Below are positions 62,327 to 64,000 of a stretch of DNA of 64,000 bases, one piece after another. This DNA comes from Rs1 sp029027825 (GTDB lineage: Bacteria > Pseudomonadota > Gammaproteobacteria > Pseudomonadales > Balneatricaceae), in the NCBI GenBank assembly GCA_029027825.1, contig CP093399.1, positions 3,844,001 through 3,908,000 on the forward strand, written 5' to 3'. The notes under the pieces were generated by a model. It worked only from the letters and a program-made list of their open reading frames with translations, was not told where the DNA came from and did no database searches. Every line of letters begins with the position of its first letter. The first letter of the stretch is position 1. The translations under genes and the position numbers were made by a program.

Positions 62327-62626
62327 ATGAAGCAAATCAGAAAACCCTCTCATCCAGGTAAATTTTTTAAATTTACAATATTAGATGAACATAACATCTC
62401 TATCACTGCGGCTGCGAAGAATTTAGGTGTGACTAGAAAGGCTTTAAGTGAATTCGTCAACGGCAAAGCTAAGTGTTCGCACGCAATGGCGCGACGTTTG
62501 GCCGAAGCCACAGGTACTGGCGTATCTATTTGGATAATGATGCAGGCAAAGCTAGATACTTGGGAGGCCGAAAACATGATTATTGATACCCAAGTAACGC
62601 CTTTTGATATTAAACTACAAGCTTGA
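62327..62626 (+). CDS. HigA-type antitoxin
   Basis: 99 residues with RKPSHPGKFFKFTILDEHNI, the HigA N-terminal pattern (HPGxxLxxxxLxx), and a helix-turn-helix ITAAAKNLGVTRKALSEFVN followed by MARRLAEATGTGVSIWIMMQ. Ribosome site AAAAGGAAATATA. It should bind HigB and repress the pair. Because of the 158-base gap it may have its own promoter (62200-62320). Confidence 0.9.
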   Translation: MKQIRKPSHPGKFFKFTILDEHNISITAAAKNLGVTRKALSEFVNGKAKCSHAMARRLAEATGTGVSIWIMMQAKLDTWEAENMIIDTQVTPFDIKLQA

Positions 62627-62809
62627 TATCCCACTTAGACGATCACTAGTGAGTGTTAACGGCAGCTGGCCTGTCGAGCATTTCTGATAAGCATTTGATT
62701 ATCCACACACAGCAAGTTGAATATTCCCATATTCGCTTGCTGGTACCAAATCCCTACTGACGATAACTGCTCGCGCTATTCGCCTAAACATTGCTCATAA
62801 AAAACCACG

Positions 62810-64000
62810 CTACACTGGCAGTACTATTTTTACGCAGGTTCCCCTGCCGACTTCACTGCTGATACTCAACTGTCCGGCGTGCGCTTCTACAATTAATTTA
62901 CACAGGTACAATCCTATCCCAAAACCTCCGGTATCACGGGTTCTTGAGGGGTCTGCTCGATAGAAAGGTTCGGTGACATGCGCTAGATCTTGTGCGGCAA
63001 TTCCCGCGCCATAATCGATCACCTTTATTTGTATTTGCCGCTCGCTAAAACTAAGCTGAACACAGGGAGCGGGCAGCGACGCACCACCGTGACAAATTGC
63101 GTTGGCAATGGTGTTTCGCATCAGTAAACGGATACGTTTTTCATCTAGCTCAAACAGCGGCAATTCAGTACTTTGCAGTATTTCTAAGCTGACCTTATTG
63201 GCCGGTAATTCATCGATAACGCTGGCAATCAATTGCTCTAACTGAACGGGTACTCTGTTTAAGATAGCGTGCGGGGTATTGATTCGCTCGGTCTCCAAGA
63301 TGTCGGTGATCAGCGTTTCCATCTCCATCAAATCTTCTTCTAAACGGGTTTTGTTGGTGGAGTCTGGCAACATTTGTGTCGCTATTTTTGCCCGGGTTAG
63401 AGGGGATCTTAATTCATGACTAACCGCCAGTAGTAATTGACGTTTGGCATCCAGCATCTGCGCTATATCCGCAGCCATTTTATTGATACTCGACGAGAGC
63501 TCTCCTAAATCATTGTCTTTTCTAACTGGCACTTGATAATCCAACTGCCCACTGCCCATTTTTTTTACCCCAATCTTTATATCCTGAACTGGCTTTAACA
63601 TTCTCCTCAACTGCCAAAAACTAATCCCTAGAATAAGAAATAGAAAGAGTAATGACCAGAAGCCGATGGTGGATGTCTGCTCAGTTTTTCCATGGTGAGA
63701 TAATTCAAAGTAAATTTGATACTGGTCTATTTGATTGCGCATTATCATCCGGTCGTCACTTTCACCAAACATGATAACTTGACCTTTTTGCTCTAGTTTA
63801 TTTAAGTAATTATTACGTTTACGACGCCATTTCTTCTGTCGACTTTCAAATTTAATTTCTGCTACATCTAAAGCGGAACCAGTGGAGGAATAATGTAAAC
63901 CACCCCCTTTTATATAGATATTGATCGGCAGTCGCTCAGCCAATAATTTTGCACGTTCAATGTTCGGCGGATTACCAATATCGGCATTGATGTAATCTAA
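62810..64000 (-). CDS. HAMP sensor histidine kinase (cut by window edge)
   Basis: The frame is open to the window edge (LDYINADIGNPPNIERAKLL continues upstream of MAERLP), so the N-terminus with its first span lies outside. Visible parts are the periplasmic segment, a second span (IGFWSLLFLFLILGISFWQL), HAMP, the H box AVSHELRSPLTRAKIATQML, the N box LLMRNTIANAICHGG and the G boxes IDYGAGIAAQDL and GGFGIGLYLCKLIVE. This is a complete transmitter of the CpxA/RstB-like OmpR-partner class. The response regulator should be just right of the window. Confidence 0.9.
   Translation of the reverse strand, partial: LDYINADIGNPPNIERAKLLAERLPINIYIKGGGLHYSSTGSALDVAEIKFESRQKKWRRKRNNYLNKLEQKGQVIMFGESDDRMIMRNQIDQYQIYFELSHHGKTEQTSTIGFWSLLFLFLILGISFWQLRRMLKPVQDIKIGVKKMGSGQLDYQVPVRKDNDLGELSSSINKMAADIAQMLDAKRQLLLAVSHELRSPLTRAKIATQMLPDSTNKTRLEEDLMEMETLITDILETERINTPHAILNRVPVQLEQLIASVIDELPANKVSLEILQSTELPLFELDEKRIRLLMRNTIANAICHGGASLPAPCVQLSFSERQIQIKVIDYGAGIAAQDLAHVTEPFYRADPSRTRDTGGFGIGLYLCKLIVEAHAGQLSISSEVGRGTCVKIVLPV

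Overview
The window is a chromosome segment of a gammaproteobacterium with a fairly low G+C, decay-prone genome. The evidence is the set of typical gammaproteobacterial housekeeping loci in the right half: pspF/pspABC, nth, the pbpC and bacterial alpha-2-macroglobulin pair, a yebR-like free-methionine sulfoxide reductase with a yacL-like gene, and a Bcr-type exporter. I cannot name the genus. No rRNA, tRNA or CRISPR array was recognised.

Left part (1-11 kb): an accessory region. It starts with the truncated 5' end of a gene resembling BREX BrxF and a frameshifted YgjP-type metallopeptidase. A tightly overlapped three-gene operon follows on the minus strand (unknown protein, Tdp1/PLD-like protein, SNF2-type helicase) that looks like a candidate phage-defence system. 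Small membrane proteins, a lipoprotein and an IS256-type transposase remnant come next.

Middle part (11-26 kb): a dense conflict island. It holds a truncated brnT fused to a truncated XRE regulator, three intact-looking toxin-antitoxin pairs of ParE/RelE or HigB/HigA type, and one ruined ParE pair. It also has an orphan ADP-ribosyltransferase-like toxin tip next to a free-standing EF-Tu domain III-like protein, and an ImmA/IrrE protease whose C-terminus has become a toxin-like tail. The centre is a 5'-truncated Rhs gene with its putative immunity gene, followed by displaced Rhs tips and immunity genes. A palindromic repeat family (arms GGTCAGGTCTTGTCTTTTGC and its complement) sits between nearly all of these modules, and several copies touch the exact point where a reading frame is cut. 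One 333-bp Rhs segment is duplicated as a homology arm for the second tip.

Right part (26-64 kb): mostly ordinary chromosome. In order: a decayed COG2345-type regulator and an SDR; pseudoazurin under a perfect FNR/ANR box; an enoyl-CoA hydratase and 3-hydroxybutyryl-CoA dehydrogenase pair; GATase1-AraC, LysE and MocR genes; an MFS carrier, an ABM-domain enzyme and an AraC regulator with a decayed 5' duplicate; yacL/yebR; a 42-bp-repeat protein next to a ferritin-like protein; a 2-hydroxyacid dehydrogenase with an RraA-like protein; the psp regulon with a sigma-54 promoter; nth; a GGDEF protein; pbpC and alpha-2-macroglobulin; a Bcr exporter; a phosphonate/'selenate'-type ABC transporter; an iron alcohol dehydrogenase; a HigBA-like pair; and a sensor kinase that runs off the right edge. 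A second short repeat family with GAGACCTCTGCATAAC ends (a MITE, probably IS5-like) is scattered at four places, once abutting the yebR start.
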